The notes: generated by a model not told the origin, from the sequence alone. A stretch of DNA of 64,000 nt from Stenotrophomonas pavanii (GCF_900101175.1 NZ_FNFQ01000004.1:62001-126000), one strand, 5' to 3'. Numbered from the stretch's first letter, positions 53,289 to 62,724 are shown. Translations and numbers: made by a program.

Positions 53289-54245
53289 TCAGGCTTCGGC
53301 GCTGGCGGCGTCAAGTTGCGCGATGTCCTGCACGCTCAGCGACAGATTGGCCGCTGCCAGCAGGTCGTGCAGCTGCTCGACACTGGTGGCGCTGACGATC
53401 GGTGCGGTGACCGACGGCCGCGCGATCTGCCATGCCAGTGCGATCTGCGCAGCGCTTGCGCTGTGCTTGCTGGCCACGTCGTCCAGCGCCTGCAGGATGC
53501 GCAGGCCGCGCGGGTTCAGGTAGCGCTTCACCACGGTCTCGCCACGCGCCGGGCTCTTGGCTGCATCGGCCGGCGTGCGGTACTTGCCGCTGAGGAAGCC
53601 GCTGGCCAGCGCGTAGTAGCCGATCACGCCGATCTGTTCGCGCTGCACCAGGGGTTCCAGCTCCTTTTCGTAGCCGGCACGGTCATACAGGTTGTACTCC
53701 GGCTGCAGCGTTTCGTAACGCGGTAACTTGTAGTCGGTGGACACCTTCAGGGCATCGGCCAGGCGCGTGGCGCTGTAGTTGGACGCACCGATGGCGCGCA
53801 CCTTGCCGGCTTCGATCAGCCGGCCGAACGCGGCCAGCGTCGCTTCCAGCGGCGTCGCCTCGTCATCCTCGTGGGCCTGGTACAGATCGATCACGTCGGT
53901 CTGCAGCCGGCGCAGCGAATCCTCGACCGCCGCATTGATGTTGTCCGGGGTCAGGCCAGGGCGCTCGGCCCACTTGGCCACCTTGGTCGCCAGCACCACC
54001 TTGTCGCGCTTGCCGCTGCGGGCAAACCACTTGCCGATCAGCGTTTCCGATTCGCCGCCGGCATTGCCCGGCACCCAGGCCGAGTACACATCGGCGGTGT
54101 CGACCAGATTGAAACCGGCGTCAACGAAGGCATCGAGCAGGGCGAAGCTGGCCTTCTCATCGGCGCTCCAGCCGAACACGTTGCCACCGAAGGCGAGCGG
54201 ACGTACATGCAGGCCGGAACGGCCCAGTTCGCGGGTTGCCGTCAT
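53289..54245 (-). CDS. Aldo/keto reductase (YajO/Tas-like)
   Basis: 318 residues. Catalytic Asp and Tyr in LVDTADVYSAW, Lys in ATKVAKW and His in YQAHEDD. ATREL at the start and IGASNYSATRL and GVIGYYALASGFLSGKY are typical of the YajO/IolS group. The ATG at 54245 is chosen because AAGGAG is nine bases upstream; a GTG six bases earlier is too close to it. Probably an NADPH-dependent aldehyde/ketone reductase. Confidence 0.93.
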   Translation of the reverse strand: MTATRELGRSGLHVRPLAFGGNVFGWSADEKASFALLDAFVDAGFNLVDTADVYSAWVPGNAGGESETLIGKWFARSGKRDKVVLATKVAKWAERPGLTPDNINAAVEDSLRRLQTDVIDLYQAHEDDEATPLEATLAAFGRLIEAGKVRAIGASNYSATRLADALKVSTDYKLPRYETLQPEYNLYDRAGYEKELEPLVQREQIGVIGYYALASGFLSGKYRTPADAAKSPARGETVVKRYLNPRGLRILQALDDVASKHSASAAQIALAWQIARPSVTAPIVSATSVEQLHDLLAAANLSLSVQDIAQLDAASAEA

Positions 54246-54414
54246 GGGCACGGACTCCTTGGGGGAAGTGCTCCAGAATAGAACGCGTTGTGTGACCGTG
54301 CTGCGGCGGCAACCACAAAACAGTGTTCCGCGTCAGGCGCGCAGCTAACGTTTTGTGAACACCTGGTGCGCCGCGGCTGCTAGTCTCGCCGCATCTTCCG
54401 CTGGAGTCGCTCCG

Positions 54415-55272
54415 ATGATGCCTGTTTCGTCCCTGCGTGGTTGCCGCCTGCTGCTTGCTTCGGCCCTGATTGCCGCTGTTCCTGCGTTCGCCGCACCGGC
54501 CACGGTGGCGCCGGCGAAGATCCAGGTGTCACCGGCGATCGAGGCGGCGGTGAAGGCACCCACCCGTGATGCCAACAACGTCAAGCGCGACGGCTTCCGC
54601 CACCCGGCGCAGACGCTGTCGTTCTTCAAGGTGACGCCGGAGAAGACCGTCATCGAGATCACGCCCGGCAACGGCTGGTATTCGGAGATCCTGGCGCCGC
54701 TGCTGCAGGACAAGGGCCGCTACGTGGCTGCCGTGGTCGATCCGATGGCGGTGCCCGAGGGTCGCGGCCGTGACTACCAGCAGCGCAGCCGCGACAGCCT
54801 GGAAAAGAAGTACGCCGGCGCGCCGGCACAGTTCGGCAAGACTGCCGTGGTGGCCTATGATCCGGCCAAGCCGGTGTTCGGCCCGGCCAATTCAGCCGAT
54901 GTGGTGCTGACCTTCCGCAACGTGCACAACTGGCGCAAGGCTGGCCAGGCGCAGGGCATGTTCCAGGGCTTCTTCAACGTGCTCAAGCCCGGTGGCGTGC
55001 TGGGCGTGGTCGAGCACCGCGCCAAGGCCGACGTGGCCGATGACGATGACACCGGCTATGTCGGCCAGCAGCAGGTGATCGCAATGGCCGAAGCCGCCGG
55101 CTTCAAACTGGACGCGCGCAGCGAGGTCAACGCCAACCCGCGTGACACCAAGGACCACCCGAACGGCGTGTGGACGCTGCCGCCGACCAACCAGCACGAC
55201 AAGGCCGATGATGCGAAGTACCAGGCGATCGGCGAAAGCGACCGCATGACCCTGCGCTTCATCAAGCCGTAA
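54415..55272 (+). CDS. Exported SAM-methyltransferase-like protein (COG4798 type)
   Basis: 285 residues. A signal peptide (MMPVSSLRGCRLLLASALIAAVPAFAA, shown in part) precedes a class I methyltransferase fold: VIEITPGNGWYSEILAPLL holds a SAM-loop-like GNG, and FNVLKPGGVLGVVEHRA is motif IV/post-motif. A methyltransferase fold outside the cytoplasm, where SAM is absent, is odd but typical of this family. Reaction unknown. ATG at 54415 or 54418 are both possible. Confidence 0.85.
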   Translation: MMPVSSLRGCRLLLASALIAAVPAFAAPATVAPAKIQVSPAIEAAVKAPTRDANNVKRDGFRHPAQTLSFFKVTPEKTVIEITPGNGWYSEILAPLLQDKGRYVAAVVDPMAVPEGRGRDYQQRSRDSLEKKYAGAPAQFGKTAVVAYDPAKPVFGPANSADVVLTFRNVHNWRKAGQAQGMFQGFFNVLKPGGVLGVVEHRAKADVADDDDTGYVGQQQVIAMAEAAGFKLDARSEVNANPRDTKDHPNGVWTLPPTNQHDKADDAKYQAIGESDRMTLRFIKP

Positions 55273-55306
55273 GCCGGCACGCCGTAGCGCCAGCGTGGAG
55301 TGCCCC

Positions 55307-55333
55307 GTAGAGCCGAGCCGATGCTCGGCTCAC
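55307..55333. repeat. SMAG hairpin
   Basis: GTAGAGCCGAGC...GCTCGGCTCAC between co-directional genes. Confidence 0.75.
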
Positions 55334-55374
55334 CGCGCGCGCTGCGGCCTAATCGAATTCAAGGACATGGATAG

Positions 55375-55635
55375 TTGAAGAAGGTTCTGTACTTCGCCTT
55401 CGCATTGATGGCGCTGCCGCGGTTGTACGACTTCGTGTTCCATGCGGGTCACGTGCATGATCTCGTGGCGGCGGCAGGTTTTGCGGTGCTGCTCGTGGGT
55501 TGCCTGTGGGACGAACGTGCGCGCAGGGCCTGCCCACCGGTAGTGCGGCTACGCTACCGCGCCAACGCTGCCGCCACGTGCGGCGCCGCGGTGGTGCTCG
55601 TTGCGCTGTTGATGGAAAGGAAGGTCTTCGGCTGA
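55375..55635 (+). CDS. Small two-helix membrane protein
   Basis: 86 residues from TTG at 55375, with AAGGA about ten bases upstream. The hydrophobic segments are at about 4-45 (broken by HAGHVHD) and 66-80. No family recognised. The start codon is the least certain part. Confidence 0.6.
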   Translation: MKKVLYFAFALMALPRLYDFVFHAGHVHDLVAAAGFAVLLVGCLWDERARRACPPVVRLRYRANAAATCGAAVVLVALLMERKVFG

Positions 55636-55700
55636 GTGGTGATCGCGGCGGCGATGCGGGAATGGGACAATGCCCACACCCGCCGCCTGCCGTGCCTGCA

Positions 55701-56240
55701 ATGCTGATCGCCTTCAACAAGCCCTTCAACGTGCTCTGCCAGTTCACCGACCGCAGTGTGCCGCCACGGCCGACCCTGGCCGGGTTCGGCCTGCCGCCGC
55801 GCGTGTATGCCGCCGGCCGCCTGGACCATGACAGCGAGGGCCTGCTGCTGCTGACCGACAACGGCACCCTGGCGCACAAGCTCACCGACCCCCGGCACAA
55901 GGCCGACAAGACCTACTGGGTGCAGGTGGAAGGCACGCCCGGTGACGAGCAGTTGCAGCGGTTGCGCGACGGGGTGGAACTGAATGACGGGCCGACCCTG
56001 CCGGCGAAGATCGAACGCCTTGATCCGGCTCCCGCGTTGTGGACGCGCGATCCGCCGGTACGCTTCCGCAAGACCGTGCCTGACAGCTGGCTGGCGATCA
56101 CGATCCGCGAGGGGCGCAACCGCCAGGTGCGGCGGATGACGGCGGCGGTGAACCTGCCAACACTGCGGCTGGTGCGGGTGTCGATCGGACCCTACCGGCT
56201 GGACGACCTGCAGCCCGGACAGTGGCGGCAGATCGGTTGA
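55701..56240 (+). CDS. rluE: 23S rRNA pseudouridine synthase, RluE-type
   Basis: 179 residues, with no S4 domain. LIAFNKPFNVLCQF is the RsuA-family opening, and GRLDHDSEGLLLLT carries the catalytic Asp. GRNRQVRRMTAAVNLPTLRLVR is the closing motif. RluE modifies U2457 of 23S rRNA in E. coli. A GC-rich hairpin and a GGGGTC-family repeat follow. Confidence 0.9.
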   Translation: MLIAFNKPFNVLCQFTDRSVPPRPTLAGFGLPPRVYAAGRLDHDSEGLLLLTDNGTLAHKLTDPRHKADKTYWVQVEGTPGDEQLQRLRDGVELNDGPTLPAKIERLDPAPALWTRDPPVRFRKTVPDSWLAITIREGRNRQVRRMTAAVNLPTLRLVRVSIGPYRLDDLQPGQWRQIG

Positions 56241-56247
56241 GACAGAA

Positions 56248-56277
56248 AGGGCCGGAGGCCTTGCGGCGTCCGGCCCT
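56248..56277 (+). terminator. Hairpin after the pseudouridine synthase gene
   Basis: AGGGCCGGA and TCCGGCCCT, perfect 9-bp arms, but no T-tract behind it. Confidence 0.5.
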
Positions 56278-56290
56278 CATGCGCTGCCCT

Positions 56291-56326
56291 GGGGTCAGAG
56301 CCCTTCCTGCGGAAGGATCCGACCCC
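56291..56326. repeat. Palindromic intergenic repeat, GGGGTC family, copy 3
   Basis: GGGGTC/GACCCC outer arms and CCTTCC/GGAAGG inner arms between convergent genes. Confidence 0.8.
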
Positions 56327-56333
56327 GGTGGAT

Positions 56334-56723
56334 TCACGCGTCGCTGCCGATATCGCTGTGCTCGTCCACCACGGTATCGTTGCGGCGGTCACGCGCGCTG
56401 ATCCGCTGCGCCTGCCCATTCACCACGTGGCCGTTGGCGGCCTTCTTCTTCTGCTGCTTGCGGTACAGCGCATAGCCGAGCAGGCCGACGCCCACTGCAG
56501 CGGCGGCGATGGTCACGGCCGGGTTGCGGCGGGCGAACTTGGTGGCGACCTTGCCACCGGTCTTGACGGCGCCCAGCGCCGCGCCGGTCTTGATCCAGTC
56601 ACTGGCCTGCGGGCCAAGATGGCGCAGGCTGCCACCGGCGCTCTTCAAGCCGTCGCCGGCGCTATGGGCCAGGTCCAGGGCGCGCTCCAGAGCGCGGTCG
56701 GTGATCACGGTCAGCTTGCTCAT
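56334..56723 (-). CDS. Small single-pass membrane protein
   Basis: 129 residues from ATG at 56723. An amphipathic first half (ALERALDLAHSAGDGLKSAGG), one helix at about 70-88 (AVTIAAAAVGVGLLGYALY) and a charged tail (RKQQKKK, then Asp/Arg-rich). Function unknown. Confidence 0.72.
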   Translation of the reverse strand: MSKLTVITDRALERALDLAHSAGDGLKSAGGSLRHLGPQASDWIKTGAALGAVKTGGKVATKFARRNPAVTIAAAAVGVGLLGYALYRKQQKKKAANGHVVNGQAQRISARDRRNDTVVDEHSDIGSDA

Positions 56724-56851
56724 GCGGGGGTCCTTTGCCTCGGGTCGAAGTCCAGTGTCGCGCGTTGCCCGTAAACGGTATGTCAGTCGGGGACGCAGGC
56801 GGTGTGACTTCAGCGTAGCCATTCAGGATCAGGCAGGTCCGCTAGGGGGAG

Positions 56852-56919
56852 TGCAGGCCGCTGGCCGGCAATGCGCTCCACCTGGTGCCACGGGGCTGCC
56901 GGCCAGCGGCCGGCACTAC
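56852..56919. repeat. SMAG inverted pair, one head mutated
   Basis: TGCAGGCCGC...GGCCGGCA (56852-56870; GTAG lost) facing TGCCGGCC...CCGGCACTAC (56897-56919), just past the hrpB stop. Confidence 0.8.
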
Positions 56920-56922
56920 CCC

Positions 56923-59427
56923 TCAGGTCCCGCGCGGCTTGGCCCGGTGCGTGGCCGTGGCCGTCCACGGATCATCCGGCCACGGATGGCGCGGGTAGCG
57001 GCCCTTCATTTCCTTTTTTACTTCGGCGTAGGTGTTCTCCCAGAAGTTGCGCAGATCCTGGGTGACCTGCAGCGGGCGGCCGCCGGGGGAGAGCAGGTGC
57101 AGGGTCAGCGGCACGCGGCCATCGGCGATGCGCGGCGTATCGGCCAGGCCGAACAGTTCCTGCAGCTTCACCGCCAGCACCGGCGGCAGCGGATCGCCGC
57201 GCTCGCTGTCCAGCGCATAGGTGATCGGCCGCTCCAGTCCGGACGGCACGGTGATGCGCGTGGGTGCATGACGCTCGATCAGCTGCCGTTGTGACCACTC
57301 CAGCGGTGACTTCAGCGCCTCGCCGAAACTGGACTCGTCCAGCGCATCCAGGCGGCTCTTGCCGGCAAACGCGGGCTGCAGCCACTGTGCGCGGTTGGCC
57401 AGCAGGGCCGCGTCGCTGCAGTCGGGTAGATCCAGTTCCGGCATCCAGCGTCGAAGCGATTCGACACGGGCCTGCCACTGGCGCAGGCCTTCGGTCCACG
57501 GCAGGGCCTGCAGGCCGAGTTCGGCCACCGCATCGGTCAGCGCCTGCGCGGCATGCTGCGGATCGACCCGGCCAGCGGAGCGGCTGTCGAGCACGATGCG
57601 GTCGAAACGGGTCTCGCGCAGCGCCACCAGGGCGCGGCGTTCACTGTCCCAGCGCACCACGTCTTCAGTGACGAAGCGTTCCGGCCACGCGTTGCGCAGC
57701 CGGCCCTCATCCACCGGGGCGGCACGCAGCAGCAGCGCATCGCGCGCTTCGAAGCGCAGTTCGCTGGCCACCAGCCACGGTTCACCACGCAGGTCACTCA
57801 GCTCGTGCAGGCGCGCGCTGCGACCATTGGCCAGCAGGTAGCGCAGGGGATCGCTGGGATGCTGGAAACCGATCCGGTCGGGGAAAGCGTGTGCGAGCAG
57901 GTCACCGAGTTCGTGCGCCTCGATGCTGGACGGCGGCGCGGTCTCGCAGCGCAGGCGTCGTCGCCACTGCTTGGCGGCAGCATCGATGGCGGCCAGCCCG
58001 CTGCGATGGGCGTCCACCGGCGCGCGGCCGTTACGGAACGCGGCCAGTGCGCGCCAGCGGGCCGCCAGCGCGTCACCGCCCTGGCGCAACGGGTCGCGCG
58101 CTTCCAGCAGGGCAGCCAGATCGGCGGCCAGGGCCTGCGCACGTGCATCGGGCGCTGCCAGCAGCATTGCCGCCATCCGTGGATGCGTGCCCAGCGCCAG
58201 CACGCGCCGGCCGAGTGCGGTGATCGCGCCACTGCTGGACAGCGCGCCCAGCCGCTGCAGCAGTTCGCGCGCCGCGCCCATCGGACCCGCCGGCGGCGGA
58301 TCGAGGAAGCGCAGGTCAGTGCTGCCCCAGGCGGCCAGTTCCAGCGCCAGTCCGGCCAGTTCCACCTGGTCGATCTCGGCGCGGCGTTGCGGCTCCAGCC
58401 GCTGCGACTGCGGCCACAGCCGCCAGGCCACGCCTTCGGCCACGCGGCCGGCACGGCCCGCGCGCTGGTCCGCCGAGGCCTGTGCGATGGCCACCACGTC
58501 CAGCCGGGTGAAGCCGCTGTTAGGGTCGTAGCGCGGCTCGCGCGCCTGGCCGCTGTCGATCACCACGCGCACGCCGGGCAGCGTCACCGACGACTCGGCG
58601 ACGTTGGTGGCCAGCACCACGCGGCGGCGCCCATCGCTGGCCGCCTGCAGTACGCGCGCCTGCTGTTCCACCGGCAGTTCACCGTGCAGGGCCAGCACCT
58701 CCACGCCGGCATCCAGCGATTCCTGCAGGCCCGCTTGCACCCGCGCGATCTCGCGCTGGCCTGGCAGGAACACCAGCAGGTCACCCGGATGCTCGGCCAG
58801 GGCCTGCTGTACGGCGCGGCGCACCTGCAGTTCCAGGGTTTCATCGCGGCGCGCCGGGAAGTGGCTGATCGCCACCGGATAACTGCGGCCCTCGCTGCTC
58901 AACCGCGGTGCATCGAGGAAGCGTGCCAGCCGCTCGCCGTCCAGCGTGGCCGACATCACCACCAGGCGCAGGTCGTCACGCAGCTGCGCCTGCACGTCCA
59001 GCGCCAGCGCCAGCCCGAGGTCGCCACTGAGGTGGCGCTCGTGGAATTCGTCGAACAGGATCGCACCGACCTCTTCCAGCATCGGGTCGTCCTGCAGCAT
59101 GCGGGTCAGGATGCCTTCGGTGACGACTTCGATGCGCGTGCGTGCCGAGATCCTGTTCTCGAAGCGGATGCGGTAGCCGACCGTGCCGCCGACGTCCTCG
59201 CCGAGCTGTCGCGCCATGAACAGCGCGGCACTGCGTGCAGCGACCCGGCGCGGCTCCAGCAGGATGATCTTCCGCCCCTGCAGCCACGGTGCATCGAGCA
59301 GCGCCAGTGGCACCTGGGTGGTCTTGCCGGCGCCAGGTGGCGCTTCCAGCACCAATCGAGAGTGCTGTCGAAGTACGTCCAGTACCTGCGGAATCAGCGT
59401 GGAGATCGGGAAAACAGGCGGTTTCAT
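56923..59427 (-). CDS. hrpB: ATP-dependent RNA helicase HrpB
   Basis: 834 residues from the ATG giving MKPPVFPISTLIPQVL. DExH helicase motifs are in order: GAGKTTQ (I), LEPRRVAARS (Ia), DEFHER (II), SATLDGERL (III) and QRAGRAGR (VI). A long C-terminal HrpB-specific region ends in a basic tail (KGRYPRHPWPDDPW... HRAKPRG). In E. coli it is a DEAH-box protein of poorly known role in RNA metabolism. Confidence 0.95.
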   Translation of the reverse strand: MKPPVFPISTLIPQVLDVLRQHSRLVLEAPPGAGKTTQVPLALLDAPWLQGRKIILLEPRRVAARSAALFMARQLGEDVGGTVGYRIRFENRISARTRIEVVTEGILTRMLQDDPMLEEVGAILFDEFHERHLSGDLGLALALDVQAQLRDDLRLVVMSATLDGERLARFLDAPRLSSEGRSYPVAISHFPARRDETLELQVRRAVQQALAEHPGDLLVFLPGQREIARVQAGLQESLDAGVEVLALHGELPVEQQARVLQAASDGRRRVVLATNVAESSVTLPGVRVVIDSGQAREPRYDPNSGFTRLDVVAIAQASADQRAGRAGRVAEGVAWRLWPQSQRLEPQRRAEIDQVELAGLALELAAWGSTDLRFLDPPPAGPMGAARELLQRLGALSSSGAITALGRRVLALGTHPRMAAMLLAAPDARAQALAADLAALLEARDPLRQGGDALAARWRALAAFRNGRAPVDAHRSGLAAIDAAAKQWRRRLRCETAPPSSIEAHELGDLLAHAFPDRIGFQHPSDPLRYLLANGRSARLHELSDLRGEPWLVASELRFEARDALLLRAAPVDEGRLRNAWPERFVTEDVVRWDSERRALVALRETRFDRIVLDSRSAGRVDPQHAAQALTDAVAELGLQALPWTEGLRQWQARVESLRRWMPELDLPDCSDAALLANRAQWLQPAFAGKSRLDALDESSFGEALKSPLEWSQRQLIERHAPTRITVPSGLERPITYALDSERGDPLPPVLAVKLQELFGLADTPRIADGRVPLTLHLLSPGGRPLQVTQDLRNFWENTYAEVKKEMKGRYPRHPWPDDPWTATATHRAKPRGT

Positions 59428-59515
59428 GTTCCAAGGATAAACGTCCCGGCGCCGACGTGGCTTGACCCCGCAAGGTCGGGGTGTTCTGGTAACGCGCCCT
59501 GCCTCCGGCCTGCCC

Positions 59516-59989
59516 ATGCGTCCCAGCCTCCTGCTTGCCTCACTCCTGCTGCTGCCTACGTGCAACAGTGCCAGCGCCGCGCCGTCCGACACAGCCCACC
59601 CGATGGCGCGCCTGCTGGGTGCGGACGTTCAGCAGCGCTACCTGCCGCAGGGCATGAGCGATGAACTGTCGATCCGGCGTGCCTATGAACAGGGCATTCT
59701 GCGTTCGCCGGACTTTCCTTCGCTGGAAATCTCCGGCGACCAGGCTTTCATCTTCTTCGCCCAGTTCGCGCGCAGCAGGATGGGGCCGACCTTCAATACC
59801 TTGACCGTGTGCCACAATCCAGACGGCTTCCGGCTGTTGGTCGGAGGTGGATCGCGCCAGTCCTGCGCAGCACGCCCCGACGCGGGGATGCGGTTCATCC
59901 GCCAACGAAATGGCGACCTGGTGTGCGAGCCCTGCGCTGCGCTCAACTTGCCGGAGCGCTGGGAGCGCCACGACCGCCACACTCATTGA
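59516..59989 (+). CDS. Secreted protein of unknown function
   Basis: 157 residues with a signal peptide ending near SASAAP. Four Cys in the mature part (VCHNPDG, SCAARP, VCEPC) suggest disulfides. It resembles no family I can name. It is divergent from hrpB and upstream of tatD with a 61-base gap. Confidence 0.7.
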   Translation: MRPSLLLASLLLLPTCNSASAAPSDTAHPMARLLGADVQQRYLPQGMSDELSIRRAYEQGILRSPDFPSLEISGDQAFIFFAQFARSRMGPTFNTLTVCHNPDGFRLLVGGGSRQSCAARPDAGMRFIRQRNGDLVCEPCAALNLPERWERHDRHTH

Positions 59990-60050
59990 CCCGCCGATCA
60001 CTGCCGAGGCGGGCGCTACAATGTGCACGAATACTGCCCAGTAGCCCCCC

Positions 60051-60848
60051 ATGCACCTGATCGATATCGGCGCCAACCTGACCCACGACTCCTTCGACCG
60101 CGACCGCGATGCCGTGCTGGACCGCGCGCGCCAGGCCGGCGTTGTGCAGATGGTCATCACCGGCGCCAGCCGCGAGCACTCGCCGCTGGCCCTGCAGCTG
60201 GCGCAGCAGCACCCGGGCTTCCTGTACGCCACCGCCGGCGTGCACCCGCACCACGCGGTGGAATACACCGAGGAATGCGATGCTGAAATGCGCGCGCTGC
60301 ATGCCCACCCCGAAGTGGTGGCGGTAGGCGAGTGCGGGCTGGACTACTTCCGTGATTTCTCGCCGCGTCCGGCCCAGCACCGTGCGTTCGAGCGCCAGCT
60401 GCAGCTGGCGGCAGACAACGGCAAGCCCCTGTTCCTGCACCAGCGCGACGCGCACGCCGATTTCATGGCACAGATGAAGAACTTCGAAGGCCGCATCGGC
60501 CCGGCGGTGGTGCATTGCTTCACCGGCGAACGCGATGAGCTGTTCGACTACCTGGACCAGGACTGGTACATCGGCATCACCGGCTGGCTGTGTGACGAGC
60601 GCCGCGGCGCGCACCTGCGCGAACTGGTGAAGAACATCCCGGCCAACCGCCTGATGATCGAGACCGACGCACCGTACCTGCTGCCGCGCACGCTGAAGCC
60701 GATGCCGAAGGACCGCCGCAATGAACCGATGTTCCTCTCGCACATCGTGGAAGAACTGGCCCGTGACCGGGGCGAGGACGTGGCCGTGACTGCGGCCAAT
60801 GCCACTGCCGCCACGCGTGCGTTCTTCCGCCTGCCCGACGCGGGTTGA
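60051..60848 (+). CDS. tatD: TatD-family metal-dependent DNase
   Basis: 265 residues. DIGANLTHDSF shows the Asn-for-His variant of the first metal motif that marks TatD proper. Then come AGVHPHHA, VGECGLDYFRD, LFLHQRDAH, VVHCFTG and IETDAPYLLPR, which complete the TIM-barrel metal site. It is a 3'-5' exonuclease implicated in DNA repair and fragmentation. The stop lies three bases before a SMAG pair. Confidence 0.95.
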   Translation: MHLIDIGANLTHDSFDRDRDAVLDRARQAGVVQMVITGASREHSPLALQLAQQHPGFLYATAGVHPHHAVEYTEECDAEMRALHAHPEVVAVGECGLDYFRDFSPRPAQHRAFERQLQLAADNGKPLFLHQRDAHADFMAQMKNFEGRIGPAVVHCFTGERDELFDYLDQDWYIGITGWLCDERRGAHLRELVKNIPANRLMIETDAPYLLPRTLKPMPKDRRNEPMFLSHIVEELARDRGEDVAVTAANATAATRAFFRLPDAG

Positions 60849-60850
60849 TG

Positions 60851-60908
60851 GTAGTGCCGGCCGCTGGCCGGCAGCACATCCTGATTGCCGGCCAGCGGCC
60901 GGCACTAC
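60851..60908. repeat. SMAG inverted pair supplying a stop codon
   Basis: GTAGTGCCGGCC...GGCCGGCA (60851-60873) and its inverted partner ending CCGGCACTAC (60885-60908). On the minus strand the second GTAG contains the TAG stop of the SDR gene (60905-60907). Confidence 0.92.
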
Positions 60909-61789
60909 CGGAGCAGGTCGCGCAGGCCCTCACGGTAGCTGGGGAATCGCGGCTGCCACCCCAGCGCGGCACGCGTGCCGCGACTGTTGATGCGCTTGCT
61001 GCTCTGGTAGAAGCGCCGCAGGGCCGGGCTCAGCGCCGGGTCATCCCAGGCCACGGCGGGTGGCATCGCAAATCCCCCCAGCTGCGCGGCGAAGGCCAGC
61101 ACGTCCTGCGGCGGTGCCGGCTCGTCATCGCTGGGCAGGTACATCCCCTGCGCGACCGGTCGCTGCATCGCCGCGATGATCACCGCGGCCAGATCCTGCA
61201 CGTGCAGGCGGTTGAACACCAGGCCGGGGCGCACCACGTGGCGTGCACGCCCCTGCGCCAACTGCAGCAGCGCATTGCGACCCGGTCCGTAAAGACCGGG
61301 CAGGCGCAGTACCGCAGAGGCAACGCCGCGTTGCTCGGCCAGCGCACGCCACTGGGCTTCCGCGAGCCGGCGCTGCACGCCGACGGCTTCAGTGGCGTCC
61401 GCCACGCTGGATTCGTCGATCCAGCCGCCGGCACGGTCGGCATACACCGAGGTCGATGACAGATAGCCGACCCAGCGCAAGGCCGGGCTGGCGTGCAGCG
61501 CCGGCAGCAGCATGCGCAGCGCCGGGTCACCCTCGGCATCGGGCGGTACGCTGCACAGTACGGCCTCGGCGCGCGCGATCTCCTCGAGCAGGCCGGGCGC
61601 AGGCGGGGTACCGGCCTGCAACGGGTACCGCCGCAGGCCATCGTCGGGTGACGCTGCCGGATCACGTACTGTCCCGGCAACCTGCACGCCGCGCGCCTGC
61701 AGCTGCGCGGCCAGCACGCGTCCGCTCCAGCCCAGGCCGAGGATCAGCACCCGTCCCGGCAGCGCGCTCGCCTGCGGGCTGAGGCTCAC
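60905..61789 (-). CDS. NAD(P)-dependent SDR/epimerase-like protein (YeeZ type)
   Basis: 294 residues from GTG at 61789. LILGLGWSGRVLA is the Rossmann Gly motif, SSTSVYADR the Ser/Tyr region (the YxxxK Lys is not evident), and LPGLYGPGRN a typical extended-SDR block. Its stop TAG sits inside a SMAG head. The upstream gene's TGA overlaps the GTG (GTGA), so translation is coupled. Confidence 0.85.
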   Translation of the reverse strand: MSLSPQASALPGRVLILGLGWSGRVLAAQLQARGVQVAGTVRDPAASPDDGLRRYPLQAGTPPAPGLLEEIARAEAVLCSVPPDAEGDPALRMLLPALHASPALRWVGYLSSTSVYADRAGGWIDESSVADATEAVGVQRRLAEAQWRALAEQRGVASAVLRLPGLYGPGRNALLQLAQGRARHVVRPGLVFNRLHVQDLAAVIIAAMQRPVAQGMYLPSDDEPAPPQDVLAFAAQLGGFAMPPAVAWDDPALSPALRRFYQSSKRINSRGTRAALGWQPRFPSYREGLRDLLR

Positions 61790-62724
61790 GCGCCGCGCAA
61801 CGCCTGGTAGGCCTGCAGGCTGCTGTAGGCCACCTGCAGCAGCAGCGCTTCCTGGTCGGCCTTGCGCGCACGCGCCAGCATGTCGCCGACGATCTGCTCG
61901 GCCTCCACCTGCTGGCCCGCTTCCAGGTCACGCAGCATCGATGCCTTCAGTGCCGAGCCGGCCTGGGTCAGGGTGCCGCGCGCGGTGTCCTGCGCGGCCT
62001 CGGGAATCGGTTCGCCGGCGGCTTCGGCAACGGCCAGGCATTCGTCGTACAGGCCGCGCACGATGGCCTGGCCATCATCGGTGGCGACGATGGTGCCGAT
62101 GTCGGCACGCAGCAGGCAGGTTGCCGCCGCCAGCGCGGTCAGGAAGGTGTACTTGATCCACTGTTCCTGGCCGATGCGGTCGCTGGCTACGTGGTCCAGG
62201 TTGGCCTTCGCGCAGACCGCAGCGAAGGCGCGCACGCGCGCGGAATCCGCACCGCCATCACGCTCGCCGAACGTCAGCTTGGCCGGTTTGCCCAGGTGCA
62301 GCACCGCGCCATCGGGTGCCTTGGTGGCGCTGATGAAGCACAGGCCGCCGAGCACGGCCTCACGGCCGAAGCGCGCGTCCAGCGCGTGGTAGTGATGCAG
62401 GCCATTGAGGATCGGCAGCACCGTGGTGCCCGCGCCAACGGCCGGGGCAATGGCGTCAATGGAGCTGTCCAGGTCGTAGGCCTTGCAGCTGAGGATGACC
62501 AGATCGAACGGCGTCTCCGCAGCGAGCGCGGGCAGCGCATCGGCGGTGACGTGCTGCACCGGGAAGCGGGCATCGCCCAGCGGGCTGCGGATGACCAGGC
62601 CGTCGCGGTCCAGCTGTGCGGCGCGTGCCGGGCGCACCAGGAAGGTGACATCGACGCCGGCCTGGGCCAGGCGACCACCGAAGTATCCGCCGGTACCGCC
62701 GGCGCCGAGGATCAGGATGCGCAT
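61786..62724 (-). CDS. panE: 2-dehydropantoate 2-reductase (PanE/ApbA family)
   Basis: 312 residues. ILGAGGTGGYFGGRLAQAG binds NADPH. The Lys in LSCKAYD and the Asn in ILNGLHH are active-site residues of ketopantoate reductases; the C-terminal helical domain (GQEQWIKYTFLTALAAAT) follows. It makes pantoate for CoA synthesis; several family members act on other 2-keto acids, so panE is a probable rather than proven name. Confidence 0.87.
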   Translation of the reverse strand: MRILILGAGGTGGYFGGRLAQAGVDVTFLVRPARAAQLDRDGLVIRSPLGDARFPVQHVTADALPALAAETPFDLVILSCKAYDLDSSIDAIAPAVGAGTTVLPILNGLHHYHALDARFGREAVLGGLCFISATKAPDGAVLHLGKPAKLTFGERDGGADSARVRAFAAVCAKANLDHVASDRIGQEQWIKYTFLTALAAATCLLRADIGTIVATDDGQAIVRGLYDECLAVAEAAGEPIPEAAQDTARGTLTQAGSALKASMLRDLEAGQQVEAEQIVGDMLARARKADQEALLLQVAYSSLQAYQALRGA

